From: Ariolimax columbianus
Taxonomy: Eukaryota > Mollusca > Gastropoda > Stylommatophora > Arionidae
Direction of reading: 5' to 3'
DNA: 64,000 nt
Assembly: GCA_036924085.1 (NCBI GenBank)
Contig: JAVGWX010000001.1
Location: 762,603 to 826,602 of the forward strand
Shown here: positions 56,958 through 64,000 of the stretch, piece by piece
Position numbering within the stretch: position 1 is the stretch's first letter
How the letters are laid out: every line of letters begins with the position of its first letter
Program-made: the position numbers and the translations under genes
Notes under the pieces: model-generated
Database searches by the model: none
Told to the model about the DNA's origin: nothing
What the model saw: only the letters and a program-made list of their open reading frames with translations

Positions 56958-57195
56958 TCAATGAGAAAGGTGAGCTTGCTTCTTCATCATCAGTCCTCCC
57001 ATTTGGGCACAAATTTGGAAATGTGGGGTTCGAATCTCCTTCTCAACGTTCAATTGTGATCTGTATTTTGTTTTGATGGCGGTCAATGCAGAAAACCCTG
57101 TCTTACACATGCAGAATGTTGCAAATGGATTCAAAACTCAGAGGGTCTTGCTGTCTACTTCTGTTTATTCCTGGTTCACCAAGCTCCACAATTCT
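56958..57195 (-). pseudogene. hAT (ZBED-type) transposase, C-terminal piece
   Basis: The minus frame reads SLVNQE, stop, TEVDSKTL, stop, VLNPFATFCMCKTGFSALT, AIKTKYRSQLNVEKEIRTP. The sequence LPFATTYLCE-GFSALT-IKTKYR-RLNVEKDLR is the dimerisation end of ZBED5/SCAND3-type hAT transposases. Two in-frame stops show decay. The frame ends at TGA 56958-56960, beside the 27-bp array. On its upstream side the 20-bp array replaces the segment that should join it to 58060-58240. Confidence 0.8.
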
Positions 57196-58050
57196 GGTAG
57201 TGATGAAGAGTCGCTGGTAGTGATGAAGAGTCGCTGGTAGTGATGAAGAGTCGCTGGTAGTGATGAAGAGTCGCTGGTAGTGATGAAGAGTCGCTGGTAG
57301 TGATGAAGAGTCGCTGGTAGTGATGAAGAGTCGCTGGTAGTGATGAAGAGTCGCTGGTAGTGATGAAGAGTCGCTGGTAGTGATGAAGAGTCGCTGGTAG
57401 TGATGAAGAGTCGCTGGTAGTGATGAAGAGTCGCTGGTAGTGATGAAGAGTCGCTGGTAGTGATGAAGAGTCGCTGGTAGTGATGAAGAGTCGCTGGTAG
57501 TGATGAAGAGTCGCTGGTAGTGATGAAGAGTCGCTGGTAGTGATGAAGAGTCGCTGGTAGTGATGAAGAGTCGCTGGTAGTGATGAAGAGTCGCTGGTTG
57601 TGATGAAGAGTCGCTGGTAGTGATGAAGAGTCGCTGGTAGTGATGAAGAGTCGCTGGTAGTGATGAAGAGTCGCTGGTAGTGATGAAGAGTCGCTGGTAG
57701 TGATGAAGAGTCGCTGGTAGTGATGAAGAGTCGCTGGTTGTGATGAAGAGTCGCTGGTAGTGATGAAGAGTCGCTGGTAGTGATGAAGAGTCGCTGGTAG
57801 TGATGAAGAGTCGCTGGTAGTGATGAAGAGTCGCTGGTAGTGATGAAGAGTCGCTGGTAGTGATGAAGAGTCGCTGGTAGTGATGAAGAGTCGCTGGTAG
57901 TGATGAAGAGTCGCTGGTAGTGATGAAGAGTCGCTGGTAGTGATGAAGAGTCGCTGGTTGTGATGAAGAGTCGCTGGTAGTGATGAAGAGTCGCTGGTAG
58001 TGATGAAGAGTCACTGGTTGTGATGAAGAGTCGCTGGTTGCGATGAAGAT
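57196..58050. repeat. 20-bp array within the transposase, about 43 copies
   Basis: Unit TAGTGATGAAGAGTCGCTGG, almost perfect; a TTG variant recurs at about 57598, 57738, 57958 and 58018. On the minus strand all frames are open (ATLHHYQRLFITTSDSSSLP), an artefact. Units start right after the transposase stretch STLTTKFESSS. Confidence 0.97.
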
Positions 58051-58967
58051 TCAAACTTCGTTGTCAGTGTGGAGTCTGATGAAACATCAATAAGCTGCTC
58101 TTGTTCTCTAGTAGTGAGTGTAGACGGGAGTTCTGTACTGACGAGATTTTTGTTCCAGGTGTGTTGGTCAGTCTCTTCTGAAAAGTACTTGCCAAAGTAA
58201 ACACTGAGCTGTGTTAAGTGGTCAACAAACACAGCCATCAGTTCTTAACTCAGCTCCAAGGCATTGTCTTCTAAACAGGTGTGCAGACAAGGAAAGCCTA
58301 AACAGGTGTGCAGACAAGGAAAGCCTAAACAGGTGTGCAGACAAGGAAAGCCTAAACAGGTGTGCAGACAAGGAAAGCAGTCATTTACATCTTTCTTGTC
58401 TAACTTTTTCTTCCACAACAGCTATTTCTTTCTGAAGGCCAAAATTCTATCTGACAACTGCAGATTATGGGTCTCAGTACCTTGAAGGGACACATTTCAA
58501 ATTTTAGTTTTTCAAAGACATAACAAAGATATGGCTACCTTCAAAACAAAGTCGTTGTCTGCAAACTTTTCAGAACTTGAATGTTTTTCTTCGACAAGAT
58601 AACAATAAAGATCATTCCTGAGTTCATACACCCTTTTAATGACATTTCCGCATTTAAGCCAGCGAGAATTGCACTAATAAAATAGAGAAGGGTGTTCAGC
58701 TCCCATGTAAATGCACATTTGCTTGAAACACCTGCACTTTAATGGCCACATTTTAATGAAATTGACTGCTTCGATTACCAATTGAAGGACTTCATTTAGG
58801 GCAGGGCTGATGTTTTTGGCTGCCAGTGCTTCCCTGTGAATGATGTAATGAATGCACACACCGAAAGGAGCTTTCTTCTGAATAAAGGCTTACAGTCCGC
58901 CATAGTAACAAGCCAATGAACGACCTGCATCAGTGCACACACCTACACAGTGACCTAATTGTCCTTC
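58051..58967 (-). pseudogene. hAT (ZBED-type) transposase, central part
   Basis: In minus order: CVGVCTDAGRSLACYYGG (58955-58900, contains a catalytic-type Asp after CT), stop, FIQKKAPFGVCIHYIIHREA, LAAKNISPALNEVLQ, VNFIKMW, MGAEHPSLFY, stop, SRWLKCGNVIKRVYELRNDL, FADNDFV, later ETHNLQLSDRILAF, then (after a 27-bp repeat, 4 copies at 58275-58380) VFVDHLTQLSVYFGKYF and EQEQLIDVSSDSTL. This is the standard order of ZBED/hAT transposases: C--CTDGA, HC-IHREALA-K, GSEH--LL--TE-RWLS-G-V--R--ELR. Several stops and frameshifts make it inactive. N-terminal BED finger not found. It lies in the DNAJC1 intron, on the same strand. Confidence 0.85.
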
Positions 58968-59186
58968 TATGTTAGATATGAGCACCAGAGAAATGTTAGA
59001 TATGAGCACCAGAGAAATGTTAGATATGAGCACCAGAGAAATGTTAGATATGAGCACCAGAGAAATGTTAGATATGAGCACCAGAGAAATGTTAGATATG
59101 AGCACCAGAGAAATGTTAGATATGAGCACCAGAGAAATGTTAGATATGAGCACCAGAGAAATGTTAGATATGAGCACCAGAGAAAC
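58968..59186. repeat. 24-bp array, 9 copies
   Basis: Perfect copies of ATGTTAGATATGAGCACCAG plus AGAA, placed between two hAT transposase fragments of opposite orientation. Open in several frames on both strands. Confidence 0.97.
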
Positions 59187-59365
59187 ATTTTCCAACACTT
59201 CATCTCCTCCTTGGTGCACACTCTAGCTGAAGAAATATTGAACATCTTAAATGAATTTATCAAATATCAAGACGTGGATTGGTGGAAATTAGCACATATG
59301 GTGCTCGTGCAATGTCTGGAAATCTTCCTGGACTTGCAGCACGAATGAAGGAAATCATACTGTCG
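59187..59365 (+). pseudogene. hAT transposase fragment, opposite strand
   Basis: The plus frame reads LAEEILNILNEFIKYQDVDW, matching the GEEIF--L--F------W segment just upstream of the catalytic C--CTDGA motif. After a frameshift another frame reads YGARAMSGN, GLAARMKEI (the DGARAM-G---GL-AR-KE block). It then runs straight into the 44-bp array, whose first unit continues the protein (YHCCIHR). Orientation is opposite to 58051-58967, so two hAT pieces meet head to head. Confidence 0.75.
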
Positions 59366-60016
59366 CTGATGTAGTACCATTGCTGCATACACAGGAAATC
59401 ATACTGTCACTGACGTAGTACCATTGCTGCATACACAGGAAATCATACCGTCGCTGACGTAGTACCATTGCTGCATACACAGGAAATCATACCGTCGCTG
59501 ACGTAGTACCATTGCTGCATACACAGGAAATCATACCGTCGCTGACGTAGTACCATTGCTGCATACACAGGAAAACATACCGTCGCTGACGTAGTACCAT
59601 TGCTGCATACACAGGAAATCATACCGTCGCTGACGTAGTACCATTGCTGCATACACAGGAAATCATACCGTCGCTGACGTGGTACCATTGCTGCATACAC
59701 AGGAAATCATACCGTCGCTGACGTAGTACCATTGCTGCATACACAGGAAATCATACCGTCGCTGGCGTAGTACCATTGCTGCATACACAGGGAATCATAC
59801 CGTCGCTGACGTGCTACCATTGCTGCATACACAGGAAATCATACCATCGCTGACGTGCTACCATTGCTGCATACACAGGAAATCATACCGTCGCTGACGT
59901 GGTACCATTGCTGCATACACAGGAAATCATACCGTCGCTGACGTAGTACCATTGCTGCATACACAGGGAATCATACCGTCGCTGACGTGCTACCATTGCT
60001 GCATACACAGGAAATC
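59347..60016 (+). repeat. 44-bp array derived from a hAT motif, 15 copies
   Basis: Unit AGGAAATCATACCGTCGCTG then ACGTAGTACCATTGCTGCAT and ACAC. One plus frame of the first unit encodes YHCCIHRKS, the conserved HCCIHRE-L transposase segment expected right after the ARMKEI block at 59340-59358. The array is thus an amplified piece of transposase coding DNA. 44 is not a multiple of 3, so the motif shifts frame from unit to unit. A related two-copy version lies at 23165-23260. Confidence 0.9.
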
Positions 60017-60625
60017 ATTCATTGCTAATGTGATAACAGAAAAACTAAAACAGACCTGCAATGGTTCAGTCAAAATTTACAATTTTTTTTTTTTTTTAAT
60101 CACTTAATTCAAGATTTTTTTAGCAGCTTTGGACAGTGAAACACCATCAATTGTAATTACATTGTGAAGTTCGTTGGCCATCATGAGGTCAAGTTTTGTC
60201 TTGTTTTGGAGAATTGAGAGACGAGGTCACAATATTCCTCATAGAGCAGTTCTTTCCCATCAACGGTCGATTGACAGATTTCTCTTGGGTAGTAAAATGA
60301 GCATATATGTCAGATATCTTCACTCATTCATATATGTCAGATATCTTCACCCATTCATATATGTCAGATATCTTCACTCATTCATATATGTCAGATATCT
60401 TCACTCATTCATATATGCTCCACTTACATTTTTCAAGAGTAGAAGTTGCAGTGTTTTCAAATTGAAAACAAGATCAAAACAACGATGAAAAACTTGGTTT
60501 GTGGCACCATCGTCTATTTAATTGTAAATAAGAGACATTTTCAAGCCTCACAAATATTATTGGTAGAAAACACAAACACAGACAGTCGGAACGGCGATAA
60601 ATCTAGGGTGTGACAGGACACTCAC
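60017..60625. other. intronic sequence with 27-bp repeat and T-tract
   Basis: Contains a T-tract at 60083-60097 and a 27-bp repeat at 60303-60418 (ATATATGTCAGATATCTTCA plus CTCATTC, 4-5 copies). The remainder is unique; no transposase or exon recognised. 60575-60612 is a partial duplicate of the next exon's end. Confidence 0.6.
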
Positions 60626-60785
60626 CTGAGTAGAATACAAACACAGACAGTCGGAACGGCCATAAATCTAGGATGTGAGGAGTAGGAATTAAATGTAACT
60701 CTTCATCGTCAGCCACTCCATCATCGAGCACAATCTGCTTTTTCTTTTTCTCCTTCTTCTTCTTCTTTGAGCTGAGCATTTCCTC
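60626..60785 (-). CDS. DNAJC1: DNAJC1 lysine-rich exon
   Basis: Acceptor TTTTATTGACCTAG, donor TACTCAG|GTGAGT. Reads EEMLSSKKKKKEKKKKQIVL, then DDGVADDEELHLIPTPH and DLWPFRLSVFVFYS. A run of about ten lysines right after the membrane helix is the cytosolic ribosome-contact segment known in ERdj1. The later L-PF-LSVF corresponds to a hydrophobic patch at the same place in the human protein. Phase 0 in, phase 1 out, both matching neighbours. Its last 38 bp are duplicated 65 bp downstream inside the intron (60575-60612), without the donor. Confidence 0.88.
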
Positions 60786-61062
60786 CTAGGTCAATAAAAT
60801 TATACATTAACTGGTCAGACATGGCTAAGACTACTGACAATATTTTCCTGAACATTGTTAGTAACTTTTGCTATCTAATTCAGTCTTGATTGTCCAATTT
60901 ATTTCCCTCATTTGCTGAGGAAATTTGACTGGCTGATTGAATAATGTGATGTCATCATCAGTGGGCCAAAGTGGGGCTTGGCGAAAGGTACTTCAACACA
61001 GGGCCCTACATGGAATAATTATGAAATGATTTCACTGAGAAAATGAAACAGTTCTTCACACT

Positions 61063-61204
61063 TTTATACTGGTTTAGAAGACTCTGCAGTTTGTATACAA
61101 CCAGTTTCTTTTACATTCACTTGATCTAGAAATACCTATGCACATCCAATCTATTTTTGAACGTATTAATTGACCCTGCCTCCCCTACTTCCTGTAGCAA
61201 TGTA
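61063..61204 (-). mobile_element. CR1-like LINE 3' end, minus orientation
   Basis: TTTTATACTGGTTTAGAAGA, GTATACAACCAGTTTC and the following coding end match the 3' part of the 33.1-kb element in reverse. It meets the next copy head to head at about 61205. Confidence 0.8.
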
Positions 61205-62003
61205 TTCAAATAATGATGAATACAGAAAAGGAAAGGGACCTATGAGAAAGTCCAGGTAGCCGTGAAAAAGGCAAATAGAATGTCAGGTATGATAAAACAA
61301 AATATTAAACACAGTAGCAAGGAAGTGATAGTCAAACTGTATAGAGCATTAGTTAGGCTTGGATTGGAGTACTGTGTACAGGTGCAGGGATATTTTTTTT
61401 TTTACCGTTCATTTTATTTTTCTATTCCTCAAGGCTGTGTGCGTTGCACTATGGTTTCCATGTTGCGCCTGTCAGCGCTGTGCATCCAACTTCGGCATGC
61501 ATTTTTATGTAAGGATCTGCTTCCTCCTGCATTTTCTAAGGTTTTGCATCCCTGGGGTAATGGCGATCGAACCCAGCACCTTCCGGTTGTGAGCAGTGTC
61601 ACTTAACTACTAGCCCACGTCGTCCCTTGGCGTGGAGATATAAACATACTGGAAAGTTTACAAAAAAGAGCAACAAAGCGGATAGTGATATTGCAGTTAT
61701 GAGGAAAGACTCCGAAAAATCAGCCTACAGTGTCTAGAAAAGAGAAGGATTCGAGCTGACTTAATACAGGTTTATAAGATGATCAGAGGAATGGATAAAT
61801 TAGACTATAACAAGTTTTTTTCAAAATACAGTCACCCACAAGAACAAGAGGGCATAGCTAGCTCCACATTAACTAAAGAAAGGTCCAGATTAAATATTGG
61901 GAAATATTTGTTTGGTCAGAGAGTGATGCATGCTTGGAATGCATTGCCACAGCAAGAAGTAGAGGCAGGTACAATTAATGCAAAGAGTATAAAGACGCTA
62001 AGT
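61205..62003 (+). pseudogene. CR1-like LINE 3' part, split by a SINE
   Basis: Copies the 33.1-kb element from the KERDL region (with an internal deletion) through KVAVKKANRMSGMIKQN, the LEYCVQV motif, then (after the SINE at about 61388-61626) ATKRI, LRKISLQCLEKRRIRADLIQ, MIRGMDKLDYNKFF and a VMHAWNALPQQ-VEAGTINA end, with a TAAGTTAAAT-type tail. Frameshifts are present. It lies in the first intron of the visible DNAJC1 part. Confidence 0.85.
61388..61626 (-). mobile_element. tRNA-derived SINE, minus strand
   Basis: Read on the minus strand it starts GGGACGACGTGGGCTAGTAG with an A-box-like GGCTAGTAGTTAAGTG, followed at tRNA spacing by the B box GGGTTCGATCGCC (61563-61575), a unique body and a terminal A-run (plus-strand T-run at 61390-61401). 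It interrupts the LINE copy at a point where the LINE sequence resumes after it. The family differs from the SINE at 25951. Confidence 0.8.
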
Positions 62004-62025
62004 TAAATTAAGATACAGAACATTC

Positions 62026-62228
62026 TCTTTCTCCCATTATCCTAGAACATTCTCTTTCTCCCATTATCAAATAACATTCTATTTCTCCCATTCAGAACAT
62101 TCTCTTTCTCCCATTCAGAACATTCTCTTTTTTCCATTATCACAGAACATTCTCTTCCTCCCATTCAGAACATTCTCTTTCTCCCATTATCATAGAACAT
62201 TCTCTTTCTCCCATTATCATAGAACAGT
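62026..62228. repeat. 25-28-bp repeat, about 7 copies
   Basis: Unit AGAACATTCTCTTTCTCCCA plus TTATCAT, some copies shortened to TTC. The flanks 62004-62025 and 62229-62462 are unique intronic sequence. Confidence 0.9.
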
Positions 62229-62462
62229 GCGTCACACTGCAAGTTATTTCATACACCACGAATTGACAGAAGCAATGCGAGTCAATCTCCGCAGTAGAAC
62301 ATTTTTGTCAATGTGGCAATGTTGAATAGAAGAAATGAGCAACTGAAGCATTCCTCAAACAAGAACGTACATTGTTTCTAAACGAGCACAATCAACAGTA
62401 TCAGCCGGATCAATCAAGTCAAGCAGCAAGACAAAAACGAACACAACAAACAGTTGACTGAC

Positions 62463-62634
62463 CAGGGCCAGACGTTTCTCCACATACACAGCCCAGGCCA
62501 CCAGGTACTGCCCTACGGTTATGATGACTGACAGGACAACGCCCAGCTCATATATCCCCATCTTCCGTGCTCGTCTATAGTAGTACACTGACTGGCGCCA
62601 GTCTGGCAAGCCTTCCACCAGAATCTGGTTGTAT
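62463..62634 (-). CDS. DNAJC1: DNAJC1 membrane-anchor exon
   Basis: Acceptor TTTTTGTTGACAG, donor GCCCTG|GTCAGT. Reads YNQILVEGLPDWRQSVYYYR, RARKMGIYELG, a hydrophobic helix VVLSVIITVGQYLVAWAVYV and EKRLAL. The YNQ-LVE-LPDWRQ---YYRR-RKM block before a single transmembrane helix is specific to DNAJC1 and marks the lumenal-to-membrane transition; the arginine codon before it is completed by the upstream exon (phase 2). The exon with the J domain must be further upstream, outside the window. Confidence 0.92.
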
Positions 62635-62736
62635 CTGTCAACAAAAATACATCAATGAAATGTTGAATAATTGGAAGTTGATCAGAGAAGCACAACTAAC
62701 ATAAGCCTAATCAATCACGGATGATAAGAAATGCGA
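62635..62736. other. intron start, nothing recognised
   Basis: Short unique sequence upstream of the membrane exon; acceptor region only. Confidence 0.4.
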
Positions 62737-62980
62737 CTACCACATCAGATGGCCCCTCGCAGGAAGCCACCACATCAGATGGCCCCTCGCAGGAAGACAC
62801 CACATCAGATGGCCCCTCGCAGGAAGCCTCCCATCAGATGGCCCCTCGCAGGAAGCCACCCATCAGATGGCCCCTCGCAGGAAGCCACCACATCAGATGG
62901 CCCCTCGCAGGAAGCCACCCATCAGATGGCCCCTCGCAGGAAGCCACCCATCAGATGGCCCCTCGCAGGAAGCCACCAAC
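62737..62980. repeat. 28/30-bp repeat, 9 copies
   Basis: Unit ATCAGATGGCCCCTCGCAGG plus AAGCCACC, with or without an extra AC. Confidence 0.95.
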
Positions 62981-63074
62981 AAAACACCTTGCATGTTTAC
63001 ATTTCGTTTAACATGATGAGGTTGCCAGACTTAAAGGTTTGTGTTGAATGGCTTCCTCTTTACAGTCCTGTCTG

Positions 63075-63290
63075 ATCTTCAACAACACGGTTAAATCAAG
63101 CCACCATTTCTTCTTCAACAACACGGTTAAATCAAACCATCCATTTCTTTCTTCAACAACACGGTTAAATCAAGCCACCATTTCTTTCTTCAACAACACG
63201 GTTAAATCAAACCATCCATTTCTTTCTTCAACAACACGGTTAAATAACACCACCCATTTCTTTCTTCAACAACACGGTTAAATCAACTCT
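63075..63290. repeat. about 38-bp repeat, 6 copies
   Basis: Unit TCTTCAACAACACGGTTAAA plus TCAAACCATCCATTTCT, with CCACC/CCATCC variants. Confidence 0.92.
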
Positions 63291-63364
63291 AGCAGTCCCT
63301 GCCACATAAACCAGTTTACCAATATGTAACAACCCTCCACTACTAACTTCTCTTCAACCAGTAA

Positions 63365-63468
63365 ATCTTTACTGTGTGACATATTATTTTTACTGTGTGA
63401 TGTATTATTTTACTGTGTGACGTATTATCTTTACTGTGTGACGTATTATCTTTACTGTGTGACGTATA
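63365..63468. repeat. 21-bp repeat, 5 copies
   Basis: Unit TTTACTGTGTGACGTATTATC, copies nearly identical. Confidence 0.9.
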
Positions 63469-63592
63469 TGGGCCTTATCACTCAATTTACTCTTTTCACA
63501 ACAAAACATAAGAAACAGAAACGTCTTCTTTCAATGTGAAAACACATGGTCGTTATATATTTGCATCATCTAGTATTTACAACAATTATCTA

Positions 63593-64000
63593 CAAGGCGT
63601 GCTCAAATGAAACCGGCCCTAACTGCACCAAGTCAACATACGTACAATGCACATGATGACGTCACTTCTGGTGTATACAGCACATACCAACCATCAAGTT
63701 TGCAAAATATCATTATCCTCCAACTCATAGTTCCTCAGCAGACCGTTGAAAACATGGCGGGTGTGATATGAAATCCGTCCAGAGTTGATCAGCGAGCGGT
63801 GATTCGGTTTCTTTAACAGCTGAAGGATGTCGACCAGTTGACATTCATCGCAGAATGCAGGCAGAGTATGGTGACAAAAGTGTGGCGAAGACAACAGTGA
63901 AGAACCGGACAACGATGTTTAAAGAAGGACGTGAGTTAACGGCAGATCTTCCGAGACCAGGTCAGGCACATATTGTTGTGTTAACTCACGTCCGAGACCA
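63593..64000 (+). mobile_element. mariner-like element, 5' end and transposase start
   Basis: After a TA dinucleotide the sequence CAAGGCGTGCTCAAATGAAACC looks like a mariner terminal repeat. The transposase follows: VDQRAVIRFL (63784-63813), then a stop; one frame over, CRPVDIHRRMQAEYGDKSVA (from 63826), and KEGRELTADLPRPGQ. The order R-VI-F------DIH----YG-----VT--W---FKEGR---D-PR-GRP is the helix-turn-helix half of mariner transposases. A stop and a frameshift make this copy inactive. Near the edge an inverted 14-mer (63927-63940 and 63980-63993) indicates a rearrangement of the element. Confidence 0.75.

Larger units (their letters stand above)
37931..62634 (-). other. DNAJC1: DNAJC1 gene (ERdj1/MTJ1), J-domain end missing
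   Basis: Eight exons in the expected order and with compatible phases give 406 codons plus stop: lumenal tail and membrane helix, lysine-rich segment, charged helix, linker, SANT1, short linker, SANT2, C-terminus. Summed exon length (1222 bp, less one base finishing a codon) is divisible by three. Human DNAJC1 is roughly 550 residues, with the J domain N-terminal of this part, so the missing exons should lie past 64000. Known role: an ER membrane J-protein whose lumenal J domain recruits BiP and whose cytosolic basic segment contacts ribosomes; the SANT domains bind other proteins. Introns total about 23 kb and consist largely of tandem arrays plus hAT, LINE and SINE fragments. I saw no inactivating change, so I read it as a live gene. 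Confidence 0.9.

Noticed and set aside
57103..58054. Two 290-300-codon minus-strand frames
   Set aside because: The 20-bp array lacks stops in all minus frames; real transposase pieces at both ends are in different frames.
62635..64000. DNAJC1 J-domain exon
   Set aside because: I looked for an HPD-containing frame on the minus strand and found none; the right edge contains arrays and a mariner element.

Overview
The window is eukaryotic nuclear DNA, most likely from a lophotrochozoan invertebrate such as a mollusc or annelid. That placement is an inference from the mixture of elements: spliced exons with GT-AG borders, LINE reverse transcriptases of at least three kinds, a hAT (ZBED-type) transposase, a mariner N-terminus and tRNA-derived SINEs. 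There is no bacterial gene architecture. By rough addition of the spans listed, about 40 kb of the 64 kb is tandem repeat: around 50 arrays with units of 12 to 88 bp, nearly all different in sequence from one another. Most long open frames here are produced by arrays whose units lack stop codons and are not genes.

The one clear gene is DNAJC1 (ERdj1/MTJ1), on the minus strand from about 62.63 kb down to its stop codon at 37.93 kb. I resolve eight phase-compatible coding exons: membrane anchor (62463-62634), lysine-rich segment (60626-60785), charged helix (50930-51037), linker (47530-47678), first SANT domain (44900-45016), a short exon (42193-42245), second SANT domain (38503-38878) and the C-terminus (37931-38017). 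Their summed length is in frame (406 residues plus stop). The J-domain exons must lie beyond the right edge. Every large intron is filled by minisatellites or transposon fragments, and three exon edges are themselves caught up in tandem duplication.

Left third (1-21 kb): a decayed LINE C-terminus split by an array, an isolated exon of an MFS sugar-transporter-like gene (minus, 1816-1961), an RTE-like LINE remnant, a 4.6-kb GGAAGGACT-type array, several shorter arrays, and a 2.5-kb 27-mer array holding a near-perfect palindrome with 518-bp arms. Middle (20-35 kb): a minus-strand LINE with RT and RNase H pieces whose RNase H region was amplified into a minisatellite, CR1-like LINE copies, a SINE, and very long arrays at 26.7-35.0 kb, one of them interrupted by a LINE. 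Right (35-64 kb): DNAJC1 with its array-filled introns, hAT transposase fragments at 54.7-59.4 kb, LINE and SINE pieces at 61-62 kb, and the start of a mariner element at 63.6 kb.

The recurring theme is that tandem arrays begin inside formerly single-copy sequence: LINE ORFs, a transposase motif, a 5' splice site and a stop codon. The flanking homology still reads across many array borders, so the birth point of those arrays can be located.
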